NCBI RefSeq assembly: GCF_003258315.1
Contig: NZ_CP030032.1
Coordinates: 4,981,684 to 5,045,683, forward strand
Length of the DNA stretch: 64,000 nt
DNA from: Bradymonas sediminis
GTDB taxonomy: Bacteria; Myxococcota_A; Bradymonadia; Bradymonadales; Bradymonadaceae
Direction: 5' to 3'
The translations under genes were made by a program, and so were the position numbers. The notes beneath the pieces are model-generated. The model was given only the letters and a program-made list of their open reading frames with translations, was not told the origin of the DNA and did no database searches. Of this stretch, positions 8,527 through 15,914 are shown one piece after another. Each line of letters opens with the position of its first letter. Within the stretch, counting starts at the first letter, position 1.

Positions 8527-9477
8527 TTAGCTTTCGCCTTCGTCGGACGCCTCGGAAGCTTCGGACTCCTCAACCACCGTCGGGGATAATTTCAATCCCA
8601 GCGGGTCGACCTTTTTCTCGATGAACTCGACGACCTTCTGGGCGACGTCGACGCCGCTGGAGCGCTCGATGCCCTCAAGCCCCGGCGAGGAGTTGACCTC
8701 GAGGACCAGGGGCCCGCGCTCCGAGCGCATCATGTCGACGCCGGCCATATTCAGGCCCATGATCTTGGCCGAGAGCACCGCGGTCTCGCGCTCCTCGTCG
8801 GTCAGGTCAATCGCGGTGGCCACGCCGCCGCGGTGCACGTTCGAGCGAAACTCGCCCTCGGGCGCCTGGCGCTGCATCGCCGCGACGACCTCGTCGCCGA
8901 CCACGAACGCCCGGATATCGGCGCCGCCGGCCTCGCGGATGAACTCCTGGACCAAAAAGTTGACGTCGAGCCCCATAAACGCCTCGATGACCGATTGGGC
9001 GGCTTTTTTGGTCTCGGCCAGCACCACGCCGATGCCCTGGGTCCCCTCGAGCACCTTGATCACCAGCGGCGCCCCGCCCACCGAGCGGATGATGCCGTCG
9101 ACGTCCTTAAACGAGTGGCCAAACGCGGTCACCGGCATGCCGATGCCCTCGCGCCCCAAAAGCTGCAGGGCGCGCAATTTATCGCGCGACTGCGAGATCC
9201 CCGTGGCCGTGTTGATGACGTAGGCGTTCATCATGTCGAATTGGCGCACCACCGCCGCGCCGTAGAAGGTGTGCGAGGCGCCCACCCGCGGGATGATCGC
9301 GTCGAATTCATTGAGGTCACGCATGCCGTAGGTGATCGTCGGGCGCTTGGTCGCGATATTCATATAGCAGCGCAGATAGTCGATGACTTCGACCTCGTGG
9401 CCGCGATCGATGCACGCCTCGCGCAAGCGCCGAGTGGAATAGAGCGACGATTTACGCGATAGGATGGCAATTTTCAT
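8527..9477 (-). CDS. rimK: RimK-family alpha-L-glutamate ligase (ATP-grasp)
   Basis: RimK enzymes add glutamate to the C-terminus of ribosomal protein S6 or to small molecules, using ATP. The 316-residue protein shows the family layout: an N-terminal [15 protein letters not shown] preATP-grasp domain, the [11 protein letters not shown] segment, the ATP-grasp core [15 protein letters not shown], and the metal-binding end [16 protein letters not shown] short acidic tail ([14 protein letters not shown]) follows. It lies between a RimB-like protease gene (99 bases upstream) and an aspartoacylase-like gene (70 bases downstream), all on the same strand. Confidence 0.93.
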   Translation of the reverse strand: MKIAILSRKSSLYSTRRLREACIDRGHEVEVIDYLRCYMNIATKRPTITYGMRDLNEFDAIIPRVGASHTFYGAAVVRQFDMMNAYVINTATGISQSRDKLRALQLLGREGIGMPVTAFGHSFKDVDGIIRSVGGAPLVIKVLEGTQGIGVVLAETKKAAQSVIEAFMGLDVNFLVQEFIREAGGADIRAFVVGDEVVAAMQRQAPEGEFRSNVHRGGVATAIDLTDEERETAVLSAKIMGLNMAGVDMMRSERGPLVLEVNSSPGLEGIERSSGVDVAQKVVEFIEKKVDPLGLKLSPTVVEESEASEASDEGES

Positions 9478-9576
9478 GGGGTGTTTTCTTTTTTATATTA
9501 AAATGCGTTGGACAAAATGAATTCGTCGAGCGCCGGGGCGCTCGATGCTCGATGATGCGCTAGGGTTCGGGAATGT

Positions 9577-10041
9577 TCAGTCGTTTGAACGGGGTCGACC
9601 TGCCAGATAAGAGCTGCCCGGGTCAACCAAAAAACGCCGCCGGACCGCCTCGCGACCCAATAGCATACGAAAGCCCATGGCGTCTCGATTCGTCAGCGTC
9701 AGGTCGATATAAAAGGACTCCCCGAGCAGCTCCACCCGCTCGCGGATGACCACGCGGTTCTGGGTATGCCCGACCGAGCTTTTGACCTGGCGCTCGTCGT
9801 GCACCCGCGCCTCGCAGGCGACCGTTTTGGTCGACTTTCGCTGCTCCGGGTGCACAAAGAAGCGCACCCACAGCTCGCCGTCGCGCTCGAAGCGCGTGAT
9901 CTTGATGGCGTGCAACGCCGAGCTTCGCGCGCCGGTGTCGACCTTTGCCTTGATCTGGTCGATCCCCAGCGAGGGCAGGGTCAACCACTCGCGCCACCCG
10001 ATGATCTTATTCGGCGAGGTGATAATCTTGCGTTTGCTCAT
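9577..10041 (-). CDS. rimB: RimB-like retropepsin-type aspartic protease (Zn_protease/PF05618 family)
   Basis: The 154-residue protein carries KVDTGARSSALHA, the single-domain retropepsin catalytic motif (Asp-Thr-Gly-Ala). Later segments LGESFYIDLTLTNRD and GFRMLLGREAVR match the family's second half. Pseudomonas RimB works with RimK and RimA in S6 glutamylation control. Here it precedes rimK on the same strand, which supports the assignment. No signal peptide, so cytoplasmic. The gene symbol rests on family and context rather than on measured activity. Confidence 0.85.
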   Translation of the reverse strand: MSKRKIITSPNKIIGWREWLTLPSLGIDQIKAKVDTGARSSALHAIKITRFERDGELWVRFFVHPEQRKSTKTVACEARVHDERQVKSSVGHTQNRVVIRERVELLGESFYIDLTLTNRDAMGFRMLLGREAVRRRFLVDPGSSYLAGRPRSND

Positions 10042-10226
10042 CCACTATCCCGGTTAAAATCATGCGCGGTCAAACCCCGCGCCATCTACTCATAACACGA
10101 TTTGCCCAGACCGAAATATCGCGCAAGCATCGGCGCGCATTCCCGGTCTTGTCAGTACCGACTTCCTGCACTAACGTCGCAGCCGTTCTGCAACCCGCGT
10201 CACTTACCACAACGACCCGATATAAT

Positions 10227-11126
10227 ATGTCAAACTCATACCAAACACCACGCGTCCCCGCTGTCGACCAGGTCGGCGTCGAGGAGCGCGCCGCCCGTTT
10301 TAACACGCGCAGCATCAAGAAAGGCGCGAAACTCGCCGGCCTGGATATGGCCATCTCGATGATCGACCTGACCACGCTGGCCGGCGACGACACGCCGGGC
10401 AAAGTGCGCATGTTGTGCCGCAAGGCGCTGCGTCCGTCGGCGACGCTTGAGACCCCCCAGGTCGCCGCGGTTTGCGTGTACCCGAGCATGGTCAAGGTCG
10501 CCGTCGAAGAGCTCGCCGGCAGCAAAATCAACGTCGCCTCGGTGGCGACCTATTTCCCCAGCGGGCAGACCACGATGCGCGAGCGCCTCGAGGACGTCAA
10601 AAGCGCGGTGGGCGACGGGGCCAGCGAGATCGATATGGTCATCAACCGCGGCGCCTTTTTGTCGGGCGAGTACGCGCGGGTCTTTGACGAGATCTGCCAG
10701 GTGCGCGCGGCCTGCGGCGACGCCCACCTCAAGGTCATCCTGGAGACCGGCGAGCTGCACACCTACGATAATGTGCGCCTGGCCAGCCAGATCGCCATCG
10801 ACGCCGGCGCGCATTTTATCAAGACCTCGACCGGTAAGATCAGCCCCGCGGCGACCATGCCGGTGACGCTGGTGATGCTGCAGACCATCCGCGACCACTA
10901 CCTCCAGACCGGCAAGATGGTCGGCATGAAGCCCGCCGGCGGCATCCGCGACACCAAGACCGCGCTGCGCTACCTGATTATGGTCAAAGAAACCCTGGGT
11001 GATGCCTGGTTGAACCCCGATTGGTTCCGCTTCGGCGCCTCCTCGCTGCTCAACGACCTGCTGATGCAAATCGAGAAGCAGCATAGCGGGCATTATCACT
11101 CCAGTCGCTATTTGAGCATCAGCTAA
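10227..11126 (+). CDS. deoC: Deoxyribose-phosphate aldolase
   Basis: This class I aldolase cleaves 2-deoxyribose-5-phosphate to acetaldehyde and glyceraldehyde-3-phosphate. The Schiff-base Lys lies in FIKTSTGK, the second lysine is in GMKPAGGIR, and EIDMVINRGAF and VATYFPSG are also family landmarks. The ATG at 10227 gives 299 residues. The open frame extends 55 codons further upstream but with no homologous look. No clear Shine-Dalgarno precedes the ATG. The next two genes are aldehyde dehydrogenases on the same strand, so acetaldehyde from this reaction is a likely substrate for them. Confidence 0.95.
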   Translation: MSNSYQTPRVPAVDQVGVEERAARFNTRSIKKGAKLAGLDMAISMIDLTTLAGDDTPGKVRMLCRKALRPSATLETPQVAAVCVYPSMVKVAVEELAGSKINVASVATYFPSGQTTMRERLEDVKSAVGDGASEIDMVINRGAFLSGEYARVFDEICQVRAACGDAHLKVILETGELHTYDNVRLASQIAIDAGAHFIKTSTGKISPAATMPVTLVMLQTIRDHYLQTGKMVGMKPAGGIRDTKTALRYLIMVKETLGDAWLNPDWFRFGASSLLNDLLMQIEKQHSGHYHSSRYLSIS

Positions 11127-11168
11127 ATCTGAGCATTTCCTGGCCCCGCCAGAACCGCGAGATATATT

Positions 11169-12644
11169 ATGAATAAACCCACCGATATGAAAAACCTGCT
11201 CTTCGGCGACCTGTGGGACTACGCCCCCGCGCCGCAGTCCACCGAGATGGTGAAGCTCAAGAAGCGCTACGGGCATTTTATCGACGGCGAATTCGTCGAG
11301 CCCGAGGGCGCGACCTATTTTAAGACGGTGAACCCGGCGACCGAGGAGCCGCTGGCCGAGATCGCCTCGGCCGACGAGGCGACCGTCGATCGGGCCGTCA
11401 AAGCCGCGCGCAAGGCGTACGAGACGGTCTGGCGCGATATGCCGGGGGCCGAGCGCGCCAAATATATTTACCGCATCGCGCGGATTATGCAGGAGCGCGC
11501 GCGTGAGTTGGCCGTGCTCGAGACGATGGACGGCGGAAAGCCCATCCGCGAGTCGCGCGACGTCGACGTGCCGCTGGCCGCCGCGTATTTCTTCTATTAC
11601 GCCGGCTGGGCCGACAAGCTCGAGTACGCGTTCCCGGGCGCCAAGCCCACGCCGATCGGGGTCGCCGGGCAGATCATCCCGTGGAACTTCCCGCTGCTGA
11701 TGGCCGCCTGGAAGATCGCGCCGGCGCTGGCCGCCGGCAATACGGTGGTGCTCAAGCCCGCCCAGACCACGCCGCTCACGGCGATGCTCTTGGCCGAGAT
11801 TTTCCAGGAAGCAGGGCTCCCGGCGGGCGTGGTGAACTTCGTCAACGGCGCCGCCGAGACCGGCAGCGCGCTGGTCAATCACCCCGACGTCGACAAGATC
11901 GCCTTTACCGGCTCGACCGGCGTCGGGAAGCTCATCCAGCGCCAGATCGCCGGCACCGACAAGCGTTTGACGCTTGAGCTTGGCGGCAAGGGCGCCAATA
12001 TCGTTTTTGACGACGCCCCCATCGACCAGGCCATCGAGGGCATCGTCAACGGCATCTTCTTTAACCAGGGCCACGTGTGCTGCGCCGGCTCGCGCCTGCT
12101 CGTGCAGGAGAGCATCCACGACGAGGTCATGGCCAAGCTTAAGACCCGCATGGCGACGCTTCGGGTGGGCGACCCGCTGGACAAAAATACCGACGTCGGC
12201 GCCATCAACTCGGCCGCGCAGTACAAGCGCATTCAGGAGTTGATCGAGGTCGGCGTGGCCGAAGGCGCCGAGCTCCACCAGGCCCAGTGCAGCCTGCCGA
12301 GCACCGGCTATTTCCTGGCCCCGACCGTCTTCACCGGCGTGACGCCGTCGCACCGCATCGCCAAAGATGAGATCTTCGGCCCGGTCCTGTCGGTGCTGAC
12401 CTTCCGCACCCCCGAAGAAGCCATCCAGAAGGCCAATAACACCGCCTACGGCCTGGCCAACGGCGTCTGGACCGACAAGGGCAGCAAGCTCTTTAAGATG
12501 GCCAACGCGCTCAATTCCGGCGTGGTCTGGGGTAATACCTATAACCGATTCGACCCGACCAGCCCGTTTGGTGGCTTTAAGGAGAGTGGCTTCGGCCGCG
12601 AGGGCGGACGTCATGGCCTGCTCGGGTATCTGAACATCGGCTGA
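11169..12644 (+). CDS. Aldehyde dehydrogenase (NAD(P)-dependent)
   Basis: The full-length 491-residue enzyme oxidises aldehydes to acids. All catalytic landmarks are present: PWNFP with the oxyanion Asn, FTGSTGVGK cofactor loop, LELGGKGANIV with the general-base Glu, NQGHVCCAGSR with the nucleophilic Cys, and EIFGPVLSV. It starts 42 bases after deoC and is followed 79 bases later by a truncated paralogue. The substrate is inferred from context, possibly acetaldehyde from deoxyribose catabolism. Confidence 0.93.
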   Translation: MNKPTDMKNLLFGDLWDYAPAPQSTEMVKLKKRYGHFIDGEFVEPEGATYFKTVNPATEEPLAEIASADEATVDRAVKAARKAYETVWRDMPGAERAKYIYRIARIMQERARELAVLETMDGGKPIRESRDVDVPLAAAYFFYYAGWADKLEYAFPGAKPTPIGVAGQIIPWNFPLLMAAWKIAPALAAGNTVVLKPAQTTPLTAMLLAEIFQEAGLPAGVVNFVNGAAETGSALVNHPDVDKIAFTGSTGVGKLIQRQIAGTDKRLTLELGGKGANIVFDDAPIDQAIEGIVNGIFFNQGHVCCAGSRLLVQESIHDEVMAKLKTRMATLRVGDPLDKNTDVGAINSAAQYKRIQELIEVGVAEGAELHQAQCSLPSTGYFLAPTVFTGVTPSHRIAKDEIFGPVLSVLTFRTPEEAIQKANNTAYGLANGVWTDKGSKLFKMANALNSGVVWGNTYNRFDPTSPFGGFKESGFGREGGRHGLLGYLNIG

Positions 12645-12723
12645 AGCAAGCCGCTGCGAATCACCCGAGACTTTACGCCGACTCATCACGCAACCTGAAT
12701 CATCTTTTAGCGAGACGCTCATC

Positions 12724-13686
12724 ATGGCAAAAACGGCGCCTAAAAAGACAACGAAAAAGACGTCCGAAGACAACAAACCCGCGGCCAAAAAATCGACCCA
12801 AAAGTCGACCACCCCCGCGCGTCTTGCCGTCTCAAAGACCTATAAACTCTATATTGGCGGCAAATTCCCGCGCACCGAAAGCGGACGCACGCTCCCAGTC
12901 ACCGACTCAAACGGAGGTTTCGTGGCTCATATCTGCCATGCCTCACGCAAAGATTTTCGCATGGCCACGGTCGCCGCACGCAAAGCCCAGCCCGCCTGGG
13001 CCGCGCGCACCGCGTTTAACCGCGCCCAGATCCTGTACCGCATGGCCGAGATGCTCGAGACCCGCCGGCGCGACTTCGAAGCCGCGCTCACCGAGACGGT
13101 CGGTTATAGCGAGGCCGACGCGGTGGCCGAGGTCGACGCCTCTGTCGACCGCCTGGTGTGGTACGCCGGTTGGTCCGATAAATACTCGCAGCTCTTCGGC
13201 TCGGCGAACCCGGTGAGCTCCCCGCACTTCAACATCACCACCCCCGCGCCCACCGGCGTGGTCGCCATCTTCTCGCCAAAAAACGCCCCGCTCCTCGGCC
13301 TGATCACCGCGCTCGCCCCGGTCGTCGTGTCCGGTAATACCGCGGTCATCATCGTCGAGAACGACGCCCCGACCCTGGCCATCGACTTCGCCGAAGTCCT
13401 CAATAATAGCGACCTCCCCGGCGGCGTCATCAATGTGTTGACCGGGCTTCGCGACGAAGTGCTCGAGAATGTGGCAAGCCACAAAGACCTCGACGCCATC
13501 GTCTGCTACGGGGCGAGCGCCGAGCAGAAAAAGACCATCGCGACGCTGGCGGCGGATTCGGTGACGCGCACGTTCTTCTACGACGATCCGAAAGCCGCGG
13601 AGCTATGCGCCGCGGCACACCAGAGCCCGTATCGCATCGTCGACTGCGTCGAGTTTAAGACGGCGTGGCATCCGATCGGGATTTGA
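12724..13686 (+). CDS. Half-length aldehyde dehydrogenase-like protein lacking the catalytic domain
   Basis: The 320-residue protein has a Lys/Thr-rich tail (KTAPKKTTKKTSED onward, about 38 residues). It then follows the N-terminal cofactor-binding half of an aldehyde dehydrogenase: YKLYIGGKFPRTESG, VVAIFSPKNAPLLG where active enzymes have PWNFP, and PPGG-like DLPGGVINVLTG. Where FTGS and the catalytic Glu/Cys region should follow, it has IVCYGASAEQKKT and then a short unrelated end. It has no frameshift and normal codon use, and is followed by a terminator, so it looks like a maintained gene rather than decay. It may be a non-catalytic subunit of the upstream enzyme (inference). Confidence 0.85.
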   Translation: MAKTAPKKTTKKTSEDNKPAAKKSTQKSTTPARLAVSKTYKLYIGGKFPRTESGRTLPVTDSNGGFVAHICHASRKDFRMATVAARKAQPAWAARTAFNRAQILYRMAEMLETRRRDFEAALTETVGYSEADAVAEVDASVDRLVWYAGWSDKYSQLFGSANPVSSPHFNITTPAPTGVVAIFSPKNAPLLGLITALAPVVVSGNTAVIIVENDAPTLAIDFAEVLNNSDLPGGVINVLTGLRDEVLENVASHKDLDAIVCYGASAEQKKTIATLAADSVTRTFFYDDPKAAELCAAAHQSPYRIVDCVEFKTAWHPIGI

Positions 13687-13708
13687 TTTTTAGATGAGGA
13701 CGTAGACG

Positions 13709-13739
13709 AAAAAGCCGCCCTGGGAGGGGCGGCTTTTTT
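13709..13739 (+). terminator. Rho-independent terminator of the deoC-aldehyde dehydrogenase genes
   Basis: The arms GCCGCCC (13714-13720) and GGGCGGC (13727-13733) are preceded by A5 and followed by T6. It starts 23 bases after the stop codon of the half-length dehydrogenase. Confidence 0.92.
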
Positions 13740-13754
13740 GCTCTGAGCGGTGAG

Positions 13755-13833
13755 AAATTCGGAGCCAGACTATCTTAGTCTGGGGTGGTCGAGGACCGAA
13801 AAATTCGGAGCCAGACTATCTTAGTCTGGGGTG
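13755..13833. repeat. Two direct copies of a 33-bp repeat with a 7-bp-arm palindrome
   Basis: Copies at 13755-13787 and 13801-13833 are identical over 33 bases, with a 46-base period. Each contains CCAGACT-ATCTT-AGTCTGG, an inverted repeat with perfect 7-base arms. They lie between two convergent genes, downstream of a terminator. Confidence 0.92.
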
Positions 13834-13847
13834 CTCGCCGTCGCCTA

Positions 13848-14339
13848 TTAGGAAAGCGCACCCGCCTCAAGCTCATCGAGCAATGATTCCGTGCACCGAT
13901 CAACAATATCGTACACCAACCCAAACTGATCGCCCCCGCCGCCGTAGGGGTCCGGCACCTCGGCGCCGCGCCGGGCCGGGTCGGGCTCATAGTCGCGCAG
14001 CAGCAAGAGCTTATCGGCGTCGGCGTAGGCCAGGCGCAGGGCGCTGCGGCGGTTGGAGTGGTCCATGGCCACCAGGTAGTCGAATTCGACAAAATGGTGG
14101 TCCAAGAGCTGCTGGGCGCGTTGTGCCGAGATGTCGAGGCCGCGCTCCCGGGCGACCCGAACGCTGCCCGGGTCCGGCGGCTGGCCCACATGATAGGCGC
14201 CGGTACCCGCCGATTCGATATGGAATCGCTCGCTCAAGCCCCGCTCAGCGACCTTCTTGCGAAAGAGGCCTTCGGCCAGCGGTGAGCGGCAGATATTGCC
14301 CAGGCAGAAAAATAGAATACGAATTTGTTGCTCACTCAT
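13848..14339 (-). CDS. Low-molecular-weight protein-tyrosine phosphatase
   Basis: The 163-residue protein has the P-loop CLGNICRSP near residues 12-20 (C-x5-R with following Ser) and the general-acid loop PDPYGGGGDQF. Both are diagnostic of the LMW phosphatase fold. It removes phosphate from protein tyrosines or small arsenate-like substrates. The ATG at 14339 is preferred to the frame start at 14411 because GAGAAG lies just upstream and the protein then begins MSEQQIRILFFCLGN, the usual family start. No tyrosine-kinase gene is nearby. Confidence 0.92.
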   Translation of the reverse strand: MSEQQIRILFFCLGNICRSPLAEGLFRKKVAERGLSERFHIESAGTGAYHVGQPPDPGSVRVARERGLDISAQRAQQLLDHHFVEFDYLVAMDHSNRRSALRLAYADADKLLLLRDYEPDPARRGAEVPDPYGGGGDQFGLVYDIVDRCTESLLDELEAGALS

Positions 14340-14543
14340 AGTCTTCTCGGCGGGTGTGTGCTCGGGGGATAAATTTGATTCAAAAATGAGCGGTCTTCCA
14401 ACCAGTTTCACCTCGGAAATGGTGTTTTCTACGTTTAGAACACGCGTTTCATAACACGATCAAACCCAAGTGTTTATGATCGCTATATACCGTTTGCAGT
14501 ATCATACGATGTTCGCTGTACGTTCTGAAAGGAGAAAGCACAG

Positions 14544-15647
14544 ATGCGAATACGACTCGAGAGTAATAAGTGGTTGCTGCTCGGATGCATGGGGCTGATC
14601 TTTGGCCTGGCCACGGCTTGTAGCGACGACGACTCGAATAACGGCGGCGACGCTGGTGTGAGCGGCGTTGCGGACGCCGCGGGTGGCCGAGATGCCGCCG
14701 CCGATTCTGGGGCGGGCGACGCCGGCGCGGACGGCAGCGCGCGCGACGATGTCTTCGCGCAAGGCTGCGATATAAACGGCGTTACGCTGCCCGGGGGCCT
14801 GGCGATTTCGGAATATACCCCTTTCGATAATTGGGGTATCTACCAGGTATTCGACGGCCAATATATCGAGCTGTCGCTGGTGCGCGACGCGTCCATTGAC
14901 GGCGTGGGGACATTTGACTTCGCCGCGCCTGCCACCAGCAACGACGCCTATTTGCTGCTGGCGACCGACTGCGACAACGCGGAGCAATGCCAGACCTACT
15001 ATAATGCGGTGTCCGGGACGCTTGAGGTGGCTGAGTTTGAAAAAACGGTGCAGGGCGACTTCAGGGCGGAGCTCAAAAATATTCGCCTCGTCGAGCTTGG
15101 CGCCGACGGCCATGCGCTGCCGGATGGCAAGACCTGGTGCGTCTCCAGCGCCGAAGTCACCGCCAGCTCCCAGCCGCTGCCCGAGTTCGTCGCGCCTCAG
15201 TGCACCGACAGCGGGGTGCGCAGCGGGTTTGAGGGCGGCGATACCGAGGTCACGCGCTCGTCAACCGGCTGGGTGACGTTGATCGAGACCACCCAGCCGA
15301 ACTTCCCGCGCGACGAGCTGCGCCTCGAGCTTCGCGCTCAGGCCGAGGTCGACACCGCCTACGCCATCGATGACGTCAACCTCGCCACGTGCACGACCTG
15401 CCTGTCGATTCGCAGCGGCTGCGACGGCGGGGACACCTGCCAGGCGCGCTATAACGCCGGCGCCGGCGAGCTGATCATCGACACGCTCGACATGGAGACT
15501 GGCGCGTTTGAGGCGAGGCTCACAAACGCCCGCATGGTCGAGGTCACCCAGGACGGCGATTATACGCTCATCGTCGAAGATGGCGGCGGCTGGTGCGTCG
15601 ACTCCTATCGCTTCAGCGGCACCTTCACGCCATCCACCTCAGAATAA
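14544..15647 (+). CDS. Lipoprotein with two related cysteine-containing domains, unknown function
   Basis: The 367-residue protein opens with a signal peptide and lipobox LATAC (Cys at about 26). An Asp/Gly/Ala-rich linker (to about 73) follows. The rest appears to be a duplicated domain: YLLLATDCDNAEQCQTYYNAVSGTLEV in the first half matches CLSIRSGCDGGDTCQARYNAGAGELII in the second. Each is followed by a FRAELKNIRLVE- or FEARLTNARMVE-type strand and a GxWCV end. I do not recognise the family. AAGGAG lies 13 bases upstream of the ATG. It is probably anchored in the outer membrane. Confidence 0.85.
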   Translation: MRIRLESNKWLLLGCMGLIFGLATACSDDDSNNGGDAGVSGVADAAGGRDAAADSGAGDAGADGSARDDVFAQGCDINGVTLPGGLAISEYTPFDNWGIYQVFDGQYIELSLVRDASIDGVGTFDFAAPATSNDAYLLLATDCDNAEQCQTYYNAVSGTLEVAEFEKTVQGDFRAELKNIRLVELGADGHALPDGKTWCVSSAEVTASSQPLPEFVAPQCTDSGVRSGFEGGDTEVTRSSTGWVTLIETTQPNFPRDELRLELRAQAEVDTAYAIDDVNLATCTTCLSIRSGCDGGDTCQARYNAGAGELIIDTLDMETGAFEARLTNARMVEVTQDGDYTLIVEDGGGWCVDSYRFSGTFTPSTSE

Positions 15648-15914
15648 CGCGGCTCGATGTCAATCGCCCGATGACAAGCCACGGGAGCCGGCCTTTTGGG
15701 CATGGCTCCCGTGGGTGTTTCGGGAAGTGTTTGGGGCAATGAGCCTTCGCCCGACGGGTTATCCGACGCCCGGCGCGGCGGCGAAACCGTTGGATAATCT
15801 GCGGTATGTTGCAGGTTATCCGACACCATTGGCTTTTGCGATGCGCGACGGCGCGATCTGCAGCAGCCCCGTGTTGGGTTTTTCTGCCTCCGGGACGCGA
15901 GGCGGTCATACCCA

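Noticed and set aside
10221..10226. TATAAT as the deoC promoter
   Set aside because: It directly abuts the ATG, so transcription would start inside the gene. A chance match in the leader is more likely.
10236..12812. Minus-strand open frame of 858 codons
   Set aside because: It is antisense to deoC and the aldehyde dehydrogenase, both of which have full catalytic motifs. The Arg/Gly/Asp/His-rich translation is typical of a GC-rich shadow.
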